A stretch of DNA of 64,000 nt from Bacteroidaceae bacterium (lineage in GTDB: Bacteria; Bacteroidota; Bacteroidia; Bacteroidales; Bacteroidaceae). Of this stretch, positions 49,887-58,956 are shown in pieces (positions within the stretch are counted from its first letter, which is position 1; every line of letters begins with the position of its first letter). The stretch lies in contig JAEEZX010000032.1 in NCBI GenBank assembly GCA_016292045.1, positions 1 to 64,000 of the forward strand. Reading direction: 5' to 3'. The translations under genes and the position numbers were made by a program. The notes under the pieces are model-generated. The model was not told where the DNA came from. It saw only the letters and a list, made by a program, of their open reading frames with translations, and did no database searches.

Positions 49887-51824
49887 TTACTGCAAGAATT
49901 TCTGGAACGGGCTCATCGGCAGCCCGTTCTTGCTATATACGTTGGCCCGGATAGGATTGTTCTTCCAGGCGTAGCGTATGGAAACAGGATTAGCGAGCGG
50001 TGAGGTAATTACGATACGGTTGCCACTGCCCTCTGCCTTGGCATTGACATAGCGGCCATCACTGCCTGCCACCTCAAACTCAAAGAATTCACCGTCGCGA
50101 AGCAGCGGCTGCGACAGCGTGCACACCACGGCACCGTTTTCAACCGAGGCCGACACCACTTCCGGCGACAACAGAGTGCGCGGATTCCACAACAGGCGCT
50201 CGAGAGCCAAAGCCACACGCGCTGCCACTTCCTTCTTGCGCAGAGGATGAATATCAACGGTTTCACCGAGATCTATTGTCACAACCAGTTCTGCCCGGCC
50301 ATCCCCGGCAGCCACCTCGCGCTGCGCTTCGCGCACCACGGACCAACCCGTGTGCTGCGGCTTGTCGGAGGGCTCCATATAGTTGGCAAGCTGGATGATG
50401 ACAAAGGGCAGCTGCGGACGCCCGAAAGCCTGACGCCAGTTGGATATAAGCAGGCGCAACATAGCAGCATACTCACGGGCCTGCGCCATATCACCGGCAT
50501 TGGATTCGCCTTGATACCACAAGACACCGGCCACCGCGTAGGGAGCCATCGGACTAATCATTCCGTTGAAGAGTACGGAAGGCAGATTCTGCAAACTGAT
50601 GCCGCCACCCGGACAGCGCGGCATCTCCAATCCCGGGTACAGTTTCCAGCGCTGTCCCAAAAGTTGGACATCGTCCTTGCCGAATACCAGACGATAGGGC
50701 TTCTCCTTCACGAAATAAGGTATGCCGCTTTTATTCACAAAACGCACGGCGATAACGTTGTCTCCCTCGCGCAGCACACCCTCCGGCACCTGATAGCGGC
50801 GCGGAGGATACTGATAACCGGTGGTGCCCACCTGCACCCCGTTGATATAAGTGATATCACTGTCGTAGAGCGTGCCGAGGAGTAGTTGAGCAGCTTTGCC
50901 GGCGTGCTCCTTACTGATATTAATGTGCTGACGCAGCCACAAACTGCCTATCCACTCGCGGCGACCGGAGAGCGGCGACGGAGAGGCCGTAAGATTATAC
51001 TGGTCGACATCCGTCCAGCGGGAATCGTCGAAATCCAGGCGGGTGTACTCCCCCATTCCCGGATCACCGGCATCGAGCATCCCGCGCCAGCTCTGCTCGG
51101 CAAGAGAGCCGGCACGTTGCTGGGCCTGCACCAGTCCGTCGTTCTGATAGAGCTGCGTCTGACGGCGGAGTACGGGATAGTACTTGGTTATGGAGTCGGA
51201 GGCTATCCACGCCTCGACGGGCGTACCTCCCCACGCACTCTCTATAATACCTTGGGCCACGCCCTTCTCCCGCTGCAACTGTTTGCCCAGGAAATAACCG
51301 ATAGCAGAGAAACGCCAGGCATTCTCACGGTTGAGACGCTGCCACGATGTGGGACGAAGGTCGGCGGAAGGCCCGTTGGTATCCGTCTGATACTGCACAT
51401 GAAAGAGACGCACCATGTCGTTGCTGTCATTGAGTTCGTCGGGATATTGTGGCGACACACGTTCGAGGGTGGTCTCCATGTTCGACTGACCGGAACAGAG
51501 CCATACGTCTCCCACCCAAACATCATCCATCCTACATCTTACATCTTCCCTCTTACCTCTTACCTCCAGAACATACGGTCCTCCGGCCTTCATAGCAGGA
51601 AGGTCCACACGCCAATACCCGTCAGCATCAGCTGTCGCTGTACACGTCTTCTTGTTCAGGCTCACTGTCACTATTTCCCCGGGGGCGGCCTGTCCCCAAA
51701 CAGGAATATCGGTGCCTCTCTGGAGCACCATACCCGACTGGAATATCTGCGGCAGACGAATTTCGGCGCTACACAAGGCTACACCGAGCATCAACATCCA
51801 CAGGATAGTAATCTTTTTTCTCAT
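49887..51824 (-). CDS. SASA-family acetylesterase (annotated usually as sialate O-acetylesterase)
   Basis: 645 residues from the ATG at 51824 (MRKKITILWMLMLGVALCSA, signal peptide); the longer frame starts before the promoter box. SGNH/SASA marks: Ser114 in CSGQSNME, the AWGGTPVEAW block, LWYQGESNAG, and DIHPLRKKEVA supplying the His. A jelly-roll-like insert with LWLRQHINI lies between the two halves, as in longer members. In a xylan cluster it most likely removes acetyl groups from xylan or xylo-oligosaccharides rather than from sialic acid (inference). Residues about 87-100 (VRGKREDVRCRMDD) are encoded by six 7-bp tandem units. Divergent from the symporter operon. Confidence 0.87.
   Translation of the reverse strand: MRKKITILWMLMLGVALCSAEIRLPQIFQSGMVLQRGTDIPVWGQAAPGEIVTVSLNKKTCTATADADGYWRVDLPAMKAGGPYVLEVRGKREDVRCRMDDVWVGDVWLCSGQSNMETTLERVSPQYPDELNDSNDMVRLFHVQYQTDTNGPSADLRPTSWQRLNRENAWRFSAIGYFLGKQLQREKGVAQGIIESAWGGTPVEAWIASDSITKYYPVLRRQTQLYQNDGLVQAQQRAGSLAEQSWRGMLDAGDPGMGEYTRLDFDDSRWTDVDQYNLTASPSPLSGRREWIGSLWLRQHINISKEHAGKAAQLLLGTLYDSDITYINGVQVGTTGYQYPPRRYQVPEGVLREGDNVIAVRFVNKSGIPYFVKEKPYRLVFGKDDVQLLGQRWKLYPGLEMPRCPGGGISLQNLPSVLFNGMISPMAPYAVAGVLWYQGESNAGDMAQAREYAAMLRLLISNWRQAFGRPQLPFVIIQLANYMEPSDKPQHTGWSVVREAQREVAAGDGRAELVVTIDLGETVDIHPLRKKEVAARVALALERLLWNPRTLLSPEVVSASVENGAVVCTLSQPLLRDGEFFEFEVAGSDGRYVNAKAEGSGNRIVITSPLANPVSIRYAWKNNPIRANVYSKNGLPMSPFQKFLQ
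51524..51565 (-). repeat. Six 7-bp units inside the acetylesterase gene
   Basis: Coding-strand units AGGTAAG, AGGTAAG, AGGGAAG, ATGTAAG, ATGTAGG and ATGGATG run in register for 42 bp, equal to 14 codons, keeping the frame. They replace part of a loop just before DVWVGDVWLCSGQSNM. Confidence 0.85.
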
Positions 51825-51831
51825 GGCACTG

Positions 51832-51839
51832 CAAAAATA
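51832..51839 (-). promoter_or_regulatory. -7 promoter box of the acetylesterase gene
   Basis: TATTTTTG fits TAnnTTTG only 7 bp before the ATG, which would leave an almost leaderless mRNA. The -33 region is weak, so another promoter may exist. Confidence 0.45.
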
Positions 51840-51894
51840 CGCATTTTTCTTTTCATAAAGCATAAAACAAAAGACAAAATTCAAAAAAAAACTT

Positions 51895-51902
51895 TAACTT
51901 TG
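51895..51902 (+). promoter_or_regulatory. -7 promoter box of the symporter-GH43-GH67 operon
   Basis: TAACTTTG fits TAnnTTTG and overlaps an upstream in-frame GTG, which rules that GTG out as the start and supports the ATG at 51929. Confidence 0.6.
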
Positions 51903-51928
51903 TGAGGAATTTAATACCTAAAACAGTT

Positions 51929-53329
51929 ATGTCGACAGTTTCTACAGACCAAAACTCAAAAGGATTCTATAAACTATCGTGGCTTCAGCGTATCGGTTTC
52001 GGCTCGGGCGACCTTGCACAGAATCTTATCTTCCAGACAACATGTATGTACCTGTTGTTTTTCTACACCGACATCTACGGTCTCAACGCAGTAGATGTAT
52101 CGGTGATGTTTACAGTGGGCAATGTGGCCAATGTTATCTGGGACCCCATCGTGGGAGCGCTGATTGATAAGCACTCGCCGCGTCTGGGCAAGTATCGCAG
52201 CTATCTGGTGTTTGTAGGCATACCGCTGACGGGCTTTGCCATCCTCTGTTTCTGGAACGGATTTGCACCGTCGCTGCTCTACGCCTACGTCACCTATATT
52301 GCAATGACGCTGCTCTACACCTTCATCAATGTGCCGTACGGAGCGCTGAACTCGTCGCTCACCCGTGACACCGATGAAATCACCATCCTCACCTCCGTGC
52401 GTATGTTCATGGCCAACTGCGGCGGTCTAGCTGTGGGTTCGGGACTGCCCCTGCTCATTGCCTATTTCACGAAAGAAGAGACCACAGGTCTGCCCAAAGA
52501 CCCCGTAGCGTGGTTCACCACGATGACCATCTACGCCCTTGCGGGACTGGCTCTGCTCTTCTTCTGCTTCAGCCAGTGCCGGGAACGCGTGGTGATGGAT
52601 GCCAGCGAGGCTGCCAACGTGAAGATAAGCGACCTGTGGATGGAGTTTTTCCACAACCGTCCCCTGCGTGTCATCGCATTCTTCTTCATCACAGCCTTTG
52701 CTATGATGTCTATCGGCAACGCAGCCGGTGCATATTTTATCAACAGTAATATGCACGGTTCGCCCGACCAGCTCTCCATATTCATGGGATTGGGCTCGGC
52801 CCCCTCATTCATTTTCATGCCGCTGGTGCCCATGATTAAGAAGATGGTAGGCAAGAAGAATATGTTCTATCTCTTCCTCAGCATCGCCATCATCGGTATG
52901 GCATTCCTGTATGTCGTCGCCAAGATGGAGAATCCCAGCATGACTGTCGTCTATATCGCACAGTTCGTGAAATCCACCGGTGTCATCGTGGCCACGGGTT
53001 ATATGTGGGCTCTCGTGCCGGAGGTTATCTCCTACGGTGAATATGTCAGCGGCAAGCGTATCGCCGGCATCGTGAACGCTCTCACCGGTATTTTCTTCAA
53101 GGCCGGTATGACACTGGGCAGTGTGGTAGCTCCCGCCGTTCTGGCATACGTGGCATATAATCCCGATGTCATTGAGCAGACACAAGAGGCTCAGGAGGGT
53201 ATTCTGTGGCTCGTCTGCGTCATTCCCGCCGCTCTGCTGCTGCTGGCTATGTTTATCATTTCCAAATACGAACTCACCGATGAAAGAATCGATGAAATTA
53301 ATAAAGAAATCGAATCCCGCAACTTATAA
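51929..53329 (+). CDS. GPH-family sugar:cation symporter, probably xyloside transporter
   Basis: 466 residues with about twelve membrane helices. GPH (glycoside-pentoside-hexuronide) marks: YGSGDLAQN-like segment RIGFGSGDLAQNLIFQT, IWDPIVGALIDKHSPRLGKYR after helix 2, INVPYGALNSSLTRD, and a long cytoplasmic C-terminal tail with acidic and basic residues. It moves disaccharides or xylo-oligosaccharides with Na+ or H+ across the inner membrane. First gene of an operon with a cytoplasmic GH43 and a GH67, 17 bp and no gap respectively, like the transporter gene in the P. bryantii xylan cluster (from memory). Substrate is inferred from neighbours. Confidence 0.92.
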   Translation: MSTVSTDQNSKGFYKLSWLQRIGFGSGDLAQNLIFQTTCMYLLFFYTDIYGLNAVDVSVMFTVGNVANVIWDPIVGALIDKHSPRLGKYRSYLVFVGIPLTGFAILCFWNGFAPSLLYAYVTYIAMTLLYTFINVPYGALNSSLTRDTDEITILTSVRMFMANCGGLAVGSGLPLLIAYFTKEETTGLPKDPVAWFTTMTIYALAGLALLFFCFSQCRERVVMDASEAANVKISDLWMEFFHNRPLRVIAFFFITAFAMMSIGNAAGAYFINSNMHGSPDQLSIFMGLGSAPSFIFMPLVPMIKKMVGKKNMFYLFLSIAIIGMAFLYVVAKMENPSMTVVYIAQFVKSTGVIVATGYMWALVPEVISYGEYVSGKRIAGIVNALTGIFFKAGMTLGSVVAPAVLAYVAYNPDVIEQTQEAQEGILWLVCVIPAALLLLAMFIISKYELTDERIDEINKEIESRNL

Positions 53330-53346
53330 ACTTTAAACTTTAAACT
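53326..53346 (+). repeat. Three 7-bp units between symporter and GH43
   Basis: ATAAACT, TTAAACT, TTAAACT. The TAA stop of the symporter (53327-53329) is in the first unit, and the ATG of the GH43 gene directly follows the last. Confidence 0.85.
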
Positions 53347-54378
53347 ATGGCTCCCAGATATCTTTTCCCCAGTGATTATATGGCAGACCCCGCTGCCCAC
53401 GTGTTCAACGGCAGATTGTATATCTACCCCTCCCACGACCGCGAGTGCGAAAACGTGTTCGACGACGACGGCGGCCATTTCCAGATGCGCGACTACCACG
53501 TACTCTCGTTTGATGATATTGAGAACGGCCCTGTGACCGACCACGGCGTGATTCTCGACCAGGACCAGGTGGCTTGGGTGGAGAGTCAGATGTGGGACAG
53601 CGATGTGGTGGAGAAAAACGGCAAATACTATCTCATTTTTTCTGCCAAGGACCCGAACGGCGAGTTCCACCTCGGTGTGGCTGTTGCCGAGCGTCCCGAG
53701 GGACCCTTCATTCCCGAGGAGCATCCCATACGCGGTGCCTACAGTATCGATCCCTGCGTGTTCAAGGACGATGACGGCCAGATATACTGCTACTACGGCG
53801 GACTCTGGGGCGGCCAGCTCCAGTGGCACGTGCCCCTGAGTGTCAACCCGTTCATGCAGTCCGACAAGGAAACGGTTCCCACTGGCTACGTTGACATAGG
53901 CCACGCTCCCGACAAGAAAACCGAACTGTGGGCTTCTGGCAATGCTCCTGCCCTCTCGAGCTATGTGGCTCGCATGACAGATGACGTGAAGCAGTTCCGC
54001 GAGGCTCCGCGTTCAGTGGTTATCCTTGACAAGAACGGACAGCCCCTGCGTGCCGACGACCCGCACCGCTTCTTCGAGGCCAGTTGGATGCACAAGTACA
54101 ACGGAAAATACTACTTCTCCTACTCCACCGGCGACAGCCATTTCCTGTGCTACGCTACGGGAGACAACCCCTACGGCCCCTTCACCTATCAGGGCGTCAT
54201 CCTCGAACCCGTAGTAGGTTGGACAACCCACCATTGCATAGTAGAGTTCAAAGGACAGTGGTATCTGCTGTATCACGACTGCGTGCCCTCGAACGGCATC
54301 ACACATCTGCGCTCGCTGAAGGCACAGCGTCTCTTCTACAACGAGGACGGAACCATCAAGACTGTTGTCAATGAATAG
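53347..54378 (+). CDS. Cytoplasmic GH43 beta-xylosidase / arabinofuranosidase
   Basis: 343 residues, single propeller, no signal peptide, as in the GH43 subfamily 1 exo-enzymes of rumen Prevotella and Bacteroides. Catalytic set: base Asp14 in DYMADPAAHVF, pKa-modulating Asp135 in YSIDPCVFKDD, acid Glu244 in RFFEASWMHK; HHCIVEF near the C-terminus supplies the usual metal-side His. It would cut xylose from non-reducing ends of xylo-oligosaccharides brought in by the symporter encoded just upstream. The last codons overlap the start of the GH67 gene by 8 bp, so the two are translationally coupled. Confidence 0.92.
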   Translation: MAPRYLFPSDYMADPAAHVFNGRLYIYPSHDRECENVFDDDGGHFQMRDYHVLSFDDIENGPVTDHGVILDQDQVAWVESQMWDSDVVEKNGKYYLIFSAKDPNGEFHLGVAVAERPEGPFIPEEHPIRGAYSIDPCVFKDDDGQIYCYYGGLWGGQLQWHVPLSVNPFMQSDKETVPTGYVDIGHAPDKKTELWASGNAPALSSYVARMTDDVKQFREAPRSVVILDKNGQPLRADDPHRFFEASWMHKYNGKYYFSYSTGDSHFLCYATGDNPYGPFTYQGVILEPVVGWTTHHCIVEFKGQWYLLYHDCVPSNGITHLRSLKAQRLFYNEDGTIKTVVNE

Positions 54379-56152
54379 CCTTAAGAGCGCCGTCATACTG
54401 TTTCTCCTATGCCTGGCCACCGCGGCCCGGTCTGAGGACGGCAGTTGTCTGTGGCTGCGCGGCGAGATGCCCACGGACATCACTCTGCAGATAGACTCCA
54501 CAATGCCCGATGACGACGGTTATCGTATCAACGGGCGCACTGTCACGGCCCGCACACAGATGGGGCTGCTCTACGGACGCTACGCTCTGCTACGCGGTGA
54601 ACAAGGAGAGTCGCATCCCTTCTACCGACTGCGCATCCTGAACCACTGGGACAATCTCGACGGCAGTATCGAACGCGGTTATGCAGGCGCCAGCATCTTC
54701 TGGGACAACTCCTCTCTCGATGCCCAACTCATTCAGCGTTACGCAGAAGCCTGCGCATCCATCGGCATCAACGGCACAGTGCTCAACAACGTGAACGCCT
54801 CGCCAAAGATGCTTACGCGCAAATACATCAAGAAGGTGAAGGAAATCGCAGATATTCTGCGCCCCTGGGGTATCAAAGTATACCTCTCCGTAAATTTCGG
54901 TTCGCCGAAAGCTTTGGGAGAACTGAAAACTGCCGACCCGCTCGACCCACAAGTGCGTCAATGGTGGCAAAAGAAGGCAGAAGAGATATATGCAGTCATT
55001 CCCGACTTCGGCGGTTTTCTCGTAAAAGCCAACAGCGAAGGACAACCCGGTCCGTTCGACTACGGACGCACGCATGCCGACGGTGCCAACATGCTGGCAG
55101 ATGCACTGAAACCCCATGGAGGTATTGTAATGTGGCGTTCGTTTGTCTATGGTGCCAAGCACCAAGGAGAGGACCGAGTGAAGCAGGCCGTGTCGGAATT
55201 TGCTGAACTTGACGGGCAATTCCGCGACAACGTAATACTGCAATCCAAAAACGGACCGCTGGACTTCCAGCCGCGTGAGCCCTACGCACCAATCTTCGAT
55301 CACATGACGAAGACTGCACAGATGGCCGAGCTGCAAATCACGCAGGAATATCTGGGACAGAGCAAACATCTTGTCTATCTGGCTCCCATGTGGAAGGAGT
55401 TCTTCTCTTTCGTCAGTCCTGAGCGTCTGGTGGGTATTGCCGGTGTGGCGAATATCGGCCTTGACACCAACTGGTGCGGTCATCATTTCTCACAGGCCAA
55501 CTGGTATGCTTTCGGTCGCCTGGCATGGAATCCAATGCTCTCCTCAGAGCAGATAGCAGAAGAATGGCTCACGCAGACCTTCGGGAACGACAGTAATTCT
55601 CAACTGTCAATTATCAATTCTCAATTATTGGACGTGATGCTCCGCAGCCGCGAAGCCTGCGTGGATTACATGATGCCTCTCGGACTGCACCATATCTTCA
55701 AGTTCGACCATCACATGGGTCCCGATCCCGGCGGTTTTAAAGCCAACTATCCTATTGAATGGTGCCCGGTGTACTATCATCGTGCCAACAAAGACAGTAT
55801 CGGCGTGGACCGCAGCAGCACAGGTACCGGTGCCACAACTCAGTATCGCGAACCATACCGCTCACAGTACGACAATATTGACACTTGTCCCGAGCAATAT
55901 CTTCTATGGTTCCATCGCGTGCCCTGGACCCGCCGTCTCAGCAGCGGTCGCACTGTATGGGAAGAACTGCAATATCATTACAACCGCGGTGTCGAAGAGG
56001 TGGACTCCTTTGCCGTAATCTGGCAAGAAGCAAAGCCTTTCATCGACAAGCAACGCTGGCAGGAAGTGGAGGAACGTATGGAATTCCAGCAAAAAGACGC
56101 CCGTCTGTGGCGCGATGTCTGTCTGGATTATTTCGGCTCCTTCCTGAAATGA
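54371..56152 (+). CDS. aguA: GH67 alpha-glucuronidase
   Basis: 593 residues from ATG 54371 (signal peptide MNSLKSAVILFLLCLATAAR); a TTG two codons upstream is less likely. Exported, so it acts in the periplasm on 4-O-methyl-glucuronoxylo-oligosaccharides. GH67 marks: acid Glu223 in KANSEGQPGPFDYG, the base pair Asp298 in NGPLDFQPREPY and Glu326 in ITQEYLGQ, WKEFF and HHFSQANWYAFGRLAWNP. Shorter than most GH67 (around 700 residues): the N-terminal domain is reduced to about 80 residues. Residues 407-419 (DSNSQLSIINSQL) come from a 7-bp repeat tract inside the gene, an unusual insert in a loop of the barrel. The 3' end overlaps the convergent CE1 gene by 25 bp. Confidence 0.93.
   Translation: MNSLKSAVILFLLCLATAARSEDGSCLWLRGEMPTDITLQIDSTMPDDDGYRINGRTVTARTQMGLLYGRYALLRGEQGESHPFYRLRILNHWDNLDGSIERGYAGASIFWDNSSLDAQLIQRYAEACASIGINGTVLNNVNASPKMLTRKYIKKVKEIADILRPWGIKVYLSVNFGSPKALGELKTADPLDPQVRQWWQKKAEEIYAVIPDFGGFLVKANSEGQPGPFDYGRTHADGANMLADALKPHGGIVMWRSFVYGAKHQGEDRVKQAVSEFAELDGQFRDNVILQSKNGPLDFQPREPYAPIFDHMTKTAQMAELQITQEYLGQSKHLVYLAPMWKEFFSFVSPERLVGIAGVANIGLDTNWCGHHFSQANWYAFGRLAWNPMLSSEQIAEEWLTQTFGNDSNSQLSIINSQLLDVMLRSREACVDYMMPLGLHHIFKFDHHMGPDPGGFKANYPIEWCPVYYHRANKDSIGVDRSSTGTGATTQYREPYRSQYDNIDTCPEQYLLWFHRVPWTRRLSSGRTVWEELQYHYNRGVEEVDSFAVIWQEAKPFIDKQRWQEVEERMEFQQKDARLWRDVCLDYFGSFLK
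55595..55628 (+). repeat. 7-bp tract inserted in the GH67 coding sequence
   Basis: TCTCAAC, TGTCAAT, TATCAAT, TCTCAAT in register, the same units as in the fimbrial and efflux spacers (reverse orientation to the gene). The frame stays open and adds NSQLSIINSQL to the protein. Confidence 0.88.
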
Positions 56153-57009
56153 GTGTCGGCACGTTTGATGGCATCTTCAAGGCAGGGCTGCACCCATATG
56201 CCGTCGTGCACACCGGTGTCGATGAAAAGGGAGTAAGGTATGCCGCGCTTGCGGAAGGCCTTCACCAGGTCCATATTGCCCTCGATGGTGAAGTCGTGGT
56301 CGCCGACTGCAACCTTCCAGTCCACCGTCTTCCAGGCACTAATCTCCTCCTGCGTACCGTTCTCAATGCGTAGAATCGGATTGTTCTTGTCTATCACCCA
56401 CTGACGCCAGTTTGCCGAAGTATCGTTTTTCAGGAAATCGAGCTGCTGACTGCGCAGATAGCCGCTGATGTCATACACCATAGAGAAGAGTTCGGGATGG
56501 TGTACGCCATACACAGTCGCAGCTCCGCCTCCCATCGAAAAACCGGCAATAGCACGACCGTCCTTGTCCGTGCGAACAGTGTAGGTGGTTTCTATGTATG
56601 GAATCAGTTCCTTAAAGAAGTAGTCCTCGTATTTCCAGTCGGGAGCACCATTGTCACCCTCCGTAGCATTGAAATACATCATATTCTGCTGATTGCCTTC
56701 CGGGCACACAACTATCATTTCTTCAATAATGCCGTCTGAAAGAAGACGGTCGACAACCTGTGAGAGATGGAAATGGTGCTGATAATCCGTATGCGATCCT
56801 CCGCCGCCGTGCATCAAATAGAGCACAGGATACTTCTTTTGCGGGTTCTTGCCGTAACTGCCCGGCAAATAGATGGAATAGTCGCGCTCCGTGATACCGG
56901 TCAACAGTTTACACGGCATCTTCAGGGACAACGTGTTACCTTTGTGCACCCGCGCATCGACTGCGATACATATCAAACACAAAAGAAAAGCAAAAAAGAT
57001 TTTTTTCAT
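56128..57009 (-). CDS. CE1-family esterase (feruloyl or acetyl-xylan)
   Basis: 293 residues; signal peptide MKKIFFAFLLCLICIAVDA. Alpha/beta-hydrolase of the CE1/esterase D type: YPVLYLMHGGGGSHTDY (oxyanion loop), nucleophile Ser158 in GFSMGGG, Asp238 in VGDHDF and His268 in TGVHDGIWV. It resembles the second module of the GH10-CE1 protein in this window and would act on ester-linked side groups. Located on the minus strand with its 3' end overlapping the GH67 gene by 25 bp. A TAACTTTG box lies 25 bp before the ATG, so it is regulated apart from the operon it meets. Confidence 0.9.
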   Translation of the reverse strand: MKKIFFAFLLCLICIAVDARVHKGNTLSLKMPCKLLTGITERDYSIYLPGSYGKNPQKKYPVLYLMHGGGGSHTDYQHHFHLSQVVDRLLSDGIIEEMIVVCPEGNQQNMMYFNATEGDNGAPDWKYEDYFFKELIPYIETTYTVRTDKDGRAIAGFSMGGGAATVYGVHHPELFSMVYDISGYLRSQQLDFLKNDTSANWRQWVIDKNNPILRIENGTQEEISAWKTVDWKVAVGDHDFTIEGNMDLVKAFRKRGIPYSLFIDTGVHDGIWVQPCLEDAIKRADTHFRKEPK

Positions 57010-57033
57010 ATTCTTTACCCATTAATTTGAGGG

Positions 57034-57041
57034 CAAAGTTA
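57034..57041 (-). promoter_or_regulatory. -7 promoter box of the CE1 esterase
   Basis: TAACTTTG on the minus strand fits TAnnTTTG, 25 bp before the ATG. Confidence 0.6.
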
Positions 57042-57120
57042 TGTTTTTTCTTTATTTTATGCAATATTTATGCAAGAAACTATGCGTTCGCTGAAGAAAA
57101 ATGACCGTTGGTTGATTATT

Positions 57121-57152
57121 TTTGTGCAGATAGCGACAAAGCGCTACCTTTG
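57121..57152 (+). promoter_or_regulatory. Promoter of the beta-helix / two-component operon
   Basis: TTTG (57121-57124), 20 bp spacer, TACCTTTG (57145-57152): a textbook Bacteroidota promoter, 35 bp before the first ATG. Confidence 0.8.
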
Positions 57153-57187
57153 CAGCGAAAAAAAACACATACACTTAGCAGACTACT

Positions 57188-58930
57188 ATGAAGCACGTAA
57201 ATTTCTTCACAATGCTTGCATCGCTGGCAATAATGACAGCCTGCACGTCGGATGACGACATACTGAACACTTATGTAGACAGCAACACATCAAATGCATC
57301 ATCAACAATCACGGGCAAACTGAGCACCTTCGATATCAGCATCGACCAAAGCACCGCAGAACCCGCAACTGCCGCTGAAGAATACTTTCCCGAAGAGGAG
57401 GACGCGTTGGAAAGCAACGAGTTCACAAAAGAGGTGAACATTGACATGTCGAACCCCACAGCCATAACAGAAGACGGCGTGGAGGTGACGGTGGAGGACG
57501 GCCATGTAAAGGCTGATCACGGTACGACGAAGAAGGTGTGCTACGTGGTGAGCGGAACTACCACAAACGGTTCGCTGACTATCGTGGGCGAGAAGAAATA
57601 TGCCGTAAAACTCAATGGCGTGAGTATCACCAATCCCGACTCCGCCGCGCTGAACCTGCTCTGTGGCAAACGTGCATTCATCATACTGGCCGAGGGTACG
57701 ACAAACACTTTGAAAGACGGTACTTCGTCGAAGAACGACCACAAAGGTGCGCTCTACTGCAAGGGCAAACTGCTCTTCAACGGCAGCGGCGCACTGGCGG
57801 TGTACGGTAACTACAACAACGGCATACACTCAGCCGACTACATTGTATTCCGTACCGGCAATAATATATACGTAAAATCCACAGCCAACCACGGCATCAA
57901 AGCCAATGACGGCGTATTCATCAACGGGGGCATACTGAACATCGAAGTGTCTGCCGCAGCCGCCAAGGGTATCAACTGCGAGAACGACATAATCGTGAAC
58001 GGCGGACGCGCCACGATACTGACCACCGGTGGCGGTACCTATGACACGGAAGAATACGAGGCTAAGGGCTCTGCCGGTATCAAGAGCGATGCCACACTGA
58101 CGGTGAACGGCGGAGAACTGTGGCTCAAGAGCACAGGTGCAGGCGGCAAGGGTCTCAACATAGACACGGAAGGCTACTTCAACGGCGGCAAGGTATATAT
58201 CGTCACCACCGGAGGACAATACAAGAGCAACAACGACACAGCATCACCGAAGGGCATCAAGGCGGACGGAAATATCAGCATCACAGAAGGCAGGATATGG
58301 GTGCGCACAGAAGGAACCAACGGCGAGGGTATCGAAACGAAAGCGGAACTCAGTATCACGGGCGGTGAAATGGCCTCGTATGCCTACGACGACGCCATTA
58401 ACTCGAAGAGCACGATGACCATCAGCGGAGGCTACGTCTTTGCACAGGGCCGCAACAACGACGGACTGGATGCTAACGGCAACTGCTACATCAAGGGCGG
58501 CACCGTCTATGCCATCTGCTCCGGACAACCGGAAGTGGCCATTGATGCCAACACAGAGGACGGCTACAAACTATACCTCACGGGCGGAACTGTGGTTGCA
58601 ATCGGAGGACTGGAGAGCGGCTCCAGTCTGACACAGGCATGCTATCAGGCCTCATCGTGGTCGGCAAGTACATGGTATGCGATGAGCGTGGGAGGTAATA
58701 TTTTCTCCTTCCAGACACCCACGAGCGGCGGTTCGGGTCTGGTGGTGAGCGGAGCCTCACAACCCACTCTCCTCTCAGGTGCCGGCATCAGCGGCGGCAC
58801 AACGTACTTCGGTGGTATAGCTGTCAGCGGAGCCACCGTGAGCAGCGGCACCACAGTATCGCTTTCCAGCTACACAGGCGGAAATGTAATGGGAGGAGGC
58901 GTAATGCCCGGAGGTCATTTCTTTCATTGA
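57188..58930 (+). CDS. DUF4353-type carbohydrate-binding beta-helix lipoprotein
   Basis: 580 residues; lipobox IMTAC (Cys19). After a disordered acidic stretch (to about 85) comes a right-handed beta-helix with repeats such as INGGILNIEVSAAAAKGI, VNGGELWLKSTGAGGKGL and ITGGEMASYAYDDAINSK, the DUF4353/Cthe_2159 pattern. Members of that family bind calcium and acidic or cellulosic polysaccharides. The C-terminus is Gly-rich and ends PGGHFFH. First gene of a five-gene plus-strand series with a good promoter. Its partner two genes later has the same plan. Binding target here is not known. Confidence 0.85.
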   Translation: MKHVNFFTMLASLAIMTACTSDDDILNTYVDSNTSNASSTITGKLSTFDISIDQSTAEPATAAEEYFPEEEDALESNEFTKEVNIDMSNPTAITEDGVEVTVEDGHVKADHGTTKKVCYVVSGTTTNGSLTIVGEKKYAVKLNGVSITNPDSAALNLLCGKRAFIILAEGTTNTLKDGTSSKNDHKGALYCKGKLLFNGSGALAVYGNYNNGIHSADYIVFRTGNNIYVKSTANHGIKANDGVFINGGILNIEVSAAAAKGINCENDIIVNGGRATILTTGGGTYDTEEYEAKGSAGIKSDATLTVNGGELWLKSTGAGGKGLNIDTEGYFNGGKVYIVTTGGQYKSNNDTASPKGIKADGNISITEGRIWVRTEGTNGEGIETKAELSITGGEMASYAYDDAINSKSTMTISGGYVFAQGRNNDGLDANGNCYIKGGTVYAICSGQPEVAIDANTEDGYKLYLTGGTVVAIGGLESGSSLTQACYQASSWSASTWYAMSVGGNIFSFQTPTSGGSGLVVSGASQPTLLSGAGISGGTTYFGGIAVSGATVSSGTTVSLSSYTGGNVMGGGVMPGGHFFH

Positions 58931-58941
58931 ACATTGATAAT

Positions 58942-58955
58942 GCATAATTCATAAT
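58942..58955 (+). repeat. Two 7-bp units before the small exported protein gene
   Basis: GCATAAT and TCATAAT directly precede the ATG at 58957; a short example of the 7-bp-period spacers. Confidence 0.5.
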
Positions 58956-58956
58956 T

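Noticed and set aside
51902..51928. GTG start of the symporter
   Set aside because: It lies in the TAACTTTG promoter box; the ATG at 51929 gives the normal family N-terminus.
54590..55486. 298-codon frame antisense to GH67
   Set aside because: No domain match and fully inside a well-supported gene.
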